Source: Clostridia bacterium
GTDB taxonomy: Bacteria; Bacillota; Clostridia; Christensenellales; Borkfalkiaceae
Direction: 5' to 3'
Assembly: GCA_900769565.1 (NCBI GenBank)
Contig: CAAGHC010000051.1
Coordinates: 1 to 9,831 of the forward strand
DNA: 9,831 nt
Shown: piece after piece, positions 7,325-9,831 of the stretch
Layout: the number at the start of each line of letters is the position of its first letter
Numbering within the stretch: the stretch's first letter is position 1
The notes under the pieces: generated by a model
Told to the model about the DNA's origin: nothing
What the model saw: only the letters and a program-made list of their open reading frames with translations
The model's database searches: none
Translations under genes and position numbers: made by a program

Positions 7325-8341
7325 ATGAAAGGCTGGACTACTAACGAACCTTTAAATCTTATCCAAACGGAAATTGCAGACTCTCCCGAGTTTGACTCTT
7401 TAACCAAAGTTAAGATAACAAAGGCTCTAATAACTTTATCTGACGTTTTAAGATATAACGGCGAAGTTGACTCTGACGGCGTAGTTTTAGGCAGTAGTGG
7501 TATCGGCGTGGTTAGTGAGGCTGAAACTAATCTTTTCGGTCTAGAAAAAGGTAATCACGTTTATATTGAGTCTAATTACGAATGTCACGAATGTTACAAC
7601 TGTAAAAGTGGCAACCCCTTAAAATGCACCAACCTTAAAATTGCTGGTGAAAGCACAAACGGTTTTTTAAGAGATTTTGCATCTGTAGATGCAGGAAAGT
7701 TGTTTATTTTGCCTGAAAGCGTGCAAGACCTTGATGCCCTATTTATTAACCAAATATCACGAGCAATTGCCGTGGTTGATAAACTCGGCATACAAAAAGG
7801 CGATTACGTTGCTATTATAGGTGCTAATAACTTTGGCAATATTCTTGCTCAACTTTTAATTTACTATCAAGCCGTTCCTATTTTAATGACAATGAACGAC
7901 GAAGATTATAAAATTGCAAAAGATTCTGGTATTTATTACGTTTTAGGTCAAGACGATAACTGGCAAAAAGAAGTTTTAGCAATCACCAGTGGCAGAATGA
8001 CGAATAGCGTCGTTTATATTTCCGATTGCAATATTCCCGCAACAAAAGCATTTAGCCTTGCCTCATATGGTGGTAAAATTGCTTTTACTGGCGAAGCTCC
8101 TAAAAACAATGCGGTATCCTTTGCTCAAGCAGTTAGAAAGCAACTCGAAATTATTTGTATAAACAATGGTTTTGGCAACACTGCCGCAAGTATTAACCTA
8201 CTTGCAAATAAAGCCATTAACCTATCCCACTTCAAACTTGATGCATCAACGTTTGATAACGTTCCCGAAACGTTAAAGAAAATGAACGCAATGTTAGATG
8301 CCGAAGATAAGATTTACGAAACGGTCGTTGATTTAGTTTAA
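7325..8341 (+). CDS. Medium-chain dehydrogenase/reductase-like protein lacking catalytic zinc ligands
   Basis: A 338-residue protein with the layout of zinc-dependent alcohol dehydrogenases: a GroES-like N-terminal part, a structural zinc loop, then a Rossmann domain. The structural site is intact, with C87-x2-C90-x2-C93-x7-C101. The region matching the usual G-x-C-x-x-D reads LITLSD (35-40), without cysteine. The usual GHE reads GSS in LGSSGIG (55-61), so both His and Glu ligands are gone. The nucleotide motif GxGxxG reads GANNFG (166-171), with the middle glycine replaced. These alignments were made by eye. It may still bind NAD(P)H as a zinc-free reductase, or it may have another role. The frame is open throughout with no sign of decay. 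It is a single-gene unit with its own promoter and terminator, and its substrate is unknown. Confidence 0.8.
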   Translation: MKGWTTNEPLNLIQTEIADSPEFDSLTKVKITKALITLSDVLRYNGEVDSDGVVLGSSGIGVVSEAETNLFGLEKGNHVYIESNYECHECYNCKSGNPLKCTNLKIAGESTNGFLRDFASVDAGKLFILPESVQDLDALFINQISRAIAVVDKLGIQKGDYVAIIGANNFGNILAQLLIYYQAVPILMTMNDEDYKIAKDSGIYYVLGQDDNWQKEVLAITSGRMTNSVVYISDCNIPATKAFSLASYGGKIAFTGEAPKNNAVSFAQAVRKQLEIICINNGFGNTAASINLLANKAINLSHFKLDASTFDNVPETLKKMNAMLDAEDKIYETVVDLV

Positions 8342-8358
8342 AATGTAATTTGCTAATT

Positions 8359-8396
8359 AAAAAAAGCACGAGAACCTAAAGTTCCCGTGCTTTTTT
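8359..8396. terminator. Bidirectional intrinsic terminator between convergent genes
   Basis: The stem GCACG-x-GAAC/GTTC-x-CGTGC (8366-8375 with 8381-8390) has a five-base loop. It is flanked by seven A residues on the left and six T residues on the right, so a U-tract follows the hairpin on either strand. At the single irregular position the plus-strand RNA has an A-C mismatch, whereas the minus-strand RNA has a G-U wobble pair. It ends the dehydrogenase gene and can also stop transcription coming from the recombinase gene. Confidence 0.88.
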
Positions 8397-8529
8397 AATA
8401 AAAATATAGCGATTAAATTTAAAACAAAAAAACCACCAACTTACCGAGTCCCTACAAGGGATTTTTTCGGGAAGGCTGTCCTTTTTAAGAGTCAGGCGTG
8501 GCGTGATGCCACGCCTTTTCTCGTGCTAT
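8397..8529. other. Structured intergenic stretch beside the recombinase, candidate mobile-element end
   Basis: No gene is seen. It holds a small hairpin, TCCCT-ACA-AGGGA followed by T6, flanked by CCGA and TCGG that could extend it (about 8444-8471). It also holds the GC-rich hairpin listed separately. Large serine recombinases usually lie near one end of their element, so the att site could be here. That is inference; no duplicated core can be tested within this window. Confidence 0.35.
8494..8519 (+). repeat. GC-rich perfect hairpin, possible plus-strand terminator
   Basis: AGGCGTGGC (8494-8502) pairs perfectly with GCCACGCCT (8508-8516) around the loop GTGAT. On the plus strand it is followed by TTTTC, a weak U-tract. 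In the minus direction the tail is TGACTC, so it is not a good terminator for the recombinase whose stop lies at 8530. It could block transcription entering an element from the left, or be part of an attachment or binding site. Confidence 0.5.
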
Positions 8530-9831
8530 TTAATTTTCTTCATCTAATAAATCACCAAAATCGGGTAAATCTATTGCTCCAACTAAATTGTAGATGATTT
8601 CTACGGTATGAGTATAATGTCCGTCAACTTTTTGCTTTTCATAGATATAAACCTTGTCTATGTAAGCACGTAAGATTTCAGGTGTTAGTTCGTCAAAATC
8701 ACTATACTTTTTAACGATAGCCATAAACCTTTGTATGTTATCATACGTGGTTTTGGCTTTTTCTATTTCCGCCTTTACGCGACTTAACTTTTCATTTAAG
8801 GCTTTTTGTTCGGCTTCGTAGTTATCGCTCATTTTCATATAGCGTTCTTCGGATAATTTTCCTGCAACCTTATCTTCATAAAGACTTTGAATTATCTTAT
8901 CAAGTTCGGTTATACGATTTTCCGCTTCTTCTTTTTCTTCGATAGCAGAAGTCATTTCCCGTTTAGTCCTTATGTCAGTACAACGTTTAAGAATATTGAA
9001 AAACTCGTCCCTATATTTCTTCGCAAACCTAATCGTATATTGTATATCGTTTTGTATTAAAGCCAAAGCGGCGTGCGCTGTTATTTGGTGCGACGTACAA
9101 TATTTCTTCTTTTTCTTGCGATAGGTTGAGCAATTAAAATACTCTTTTTGATTCATAGTTGTACAACGGCAAAGATACATTTTTTCTCCACAGTCGGCAC
9201 AATAGAGCAATCCCGATAGCATATGTGGTGTACCCATATCGGTTAAGCTCCTTCGTCCGGCACGGACTTGTTGAACAATATCAAACGTTTCCTTGTCAAT
9301 TATTGCTTCTTGCGTATTTTCAAAGATTGCCCAATTTTCTCTTGGATTTTTATAACGCTTTTTAGATTTATACGATTTCTTGTAGTACCTAAAATTTACC
9401 GTATGACCAAGATACTCTTCGTTTTCGAGAATATGCACTATCGTAGTGTAATCCCAAACGTCCGAATCTTGATTAATCTTTATTGAACAAGGTAATTTCT
9501 TCCTATGTAAGTAAAGTGACGGCGTTTCTATTCCACGTTCAGTTAAAATTCTTGCTATTTGCGAAGGTCCGTAACCTTTAACGCAAAGGTTAAAGATTTC
9601 TTTTACAATCAAAGCGCCTTCTTCATCAACAATCCATTTTTCCTTATCTTCGGGGTCTTTCATATATCCCAAAGGTGGAATCGTAGTAAGATGTCTGCCT
9701 GAATTGCCTTTTGCTTTCACAACGGCTTTAATCTTACGGCTACAATCTTTTGCGTACATTTCGTTTAGGATGTTCTTAAACGGGATAATATCGTCGTCGG
9801 GGTTAGTTTCCGTATCCATTTGGTCGAAGAT
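8530..9831 (-). CDS. Large serine recombinase (site-specific integrase), 5' end outside window
   Basis: Large serine recombinases integrate and excise conjugative transposons and phages. The frame stays open to the right edge, reading IFDQ before the first internal methionine at 9819, so that methionine is not the real start. The catalytic serine region lies beyond the window. In residues numbered from that methionine: the end of the resolvase domain reads NEMYAKDCSRKIK (19-31). A recombinase domain follows at about 47-185, from PPLGYMKDPE. The zinc ribbon uses C207, C210, C230 and C241. A charged coiled coil spans about 285-360. The C-terminal segment IDKVYIYEKQKVDG...IDLP (387-419) is of the DUF4368 type found in TndX-like recombinases of clostridial conjugative transposons. 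The stop is TAA; the nearest good terminator is at 8359-8396. The gene is intact as far as it is visible. Confidence 0.93.
   Translation of the reverse strand: MFDQMDTETNPDDDIIPFKNILNEMYAKDCSRKIKAVVKAKGNSGRHLTTIPPLGYMKDPEDKEKWIVDEEGALIVKEIFNLCVKGYGPSQIARILTERGIETPSLYLHRKKLPCSIKINQDSDVWDYTTIVHILENEEYLGHTVNFRYYKKSYKSKKRYKNPRENWAIFENTQEAIIDKETFDIVQQVRAGRRSLTDMGTPHMLSGLLYCADCGEKMYLCRCTTMNQKEYFNCSTYRKKKKKYCTSHQITAHAALALIQNDIQYTIRFAKKYRDEFFNILKRCTDIRTKREMTSAIEEKEEAENRITELDKIIQSLYEDKVAGKLSEERYMKMSDNYEAEQKALNEKLSRVKAEIEKAKTTYDNIQRFMAIVKKYSDFDELTPEILRAYIDKVYIYEKQKVDGHYTHTVEIIYNLVGAIDLPDFGDLLDEEN

Noticed and set aside
8494..8519. GC-rich hairpin as the recombinase terminator
   Set aside because: In the minus direction it has no U-tract; the bidirectional hairpin at 8359-8396 is the better candidate.
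9819..9831. Taking the methionine codon at 9819 as the recombinase start
   Set aside because: The open frame continues to the window edge, and that methionine lies inside the resolvase catalytic domain.
1..9831. Apparent excess of ACGT
   Set aside because: A hand count gives about 50 against roughly 34 expected, which codon preference could explain; it is not strong enough to call.
1..9831. CRISPR array, tRNA or rRNA genes, toxin-antitoxin or defence operon
   Set aside because: No regularly spaced repeats, cloverleaf arms, rRNA stretches or recognisable paired small genes were seen.

Overview
The window looks like chromosomal DNA of an AT-rich member of the Bacillota, most likely an uncultured Clostridia lineage. 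The evidence is the gene set, strong Shine-Dalgarno sites, sigma-A-type promoters with 17-base spacers, and mostly TAA stop codons. I cannot place it to genus from sequence alone.

Layout. From about 7130 down to 1, everything lies on the minus strand. It opens with a near-consensus promoter and rpmE (ribosomal protein L31, zinc form). A strong intrinsic terminator or attenuator follows. Next is a tightly packed run of four genes: a membrane protein (DUF1385) fused to the release-factor methyltransferase PrmC, prfA (RF1, the PrmC substrate, overlapping it by one base), a class I aminotransferase, and an acyl-CoA-dependent synthase of the isopropylmalate/homocitrate/Re-citrate synthase superfamily. 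A separate promoter then drives a small P-loop ATPase-like gene. A hairpin and the 5' part of thrC (threonine synthase, cut by the left edge) complete this part. On the plus strand, a divergent promoter at 7258-7286 drives a medium-chain dehydrogenase-like gene, 7325-8341. It keeps the structural zinc cysteines but appears to have lost the catalytic zinc ligands. A bidirectional terminator ends it. From 8530 to the right edge, on the minus strand, is most of a large serine recombinase (start outside the window), the usual integrase of conjugative or phage-like elements. A mobile element therefore probably lies to the right, with an end possibly in 8397-8529.

How the genes fit together. rpmE, prmC and prfA belong to translation, and PrmC methylates the glutamine of the GGQ motif of RF1. 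The aminotransferase, the synthase and thrC concern amino-acid or 2-oxoacid metabolism.

The most unusual whole-window signal is compositional. The tetranucleotide GATC is absent from all 9831 bases although about 110 GAT trinucleotides occur on the plus strand. Specific avoidance of that site is suggested, as would follow from a restriction system acting on GATC. I found no CRISPR array, tRNA, rRNA or recognisable defence operon.
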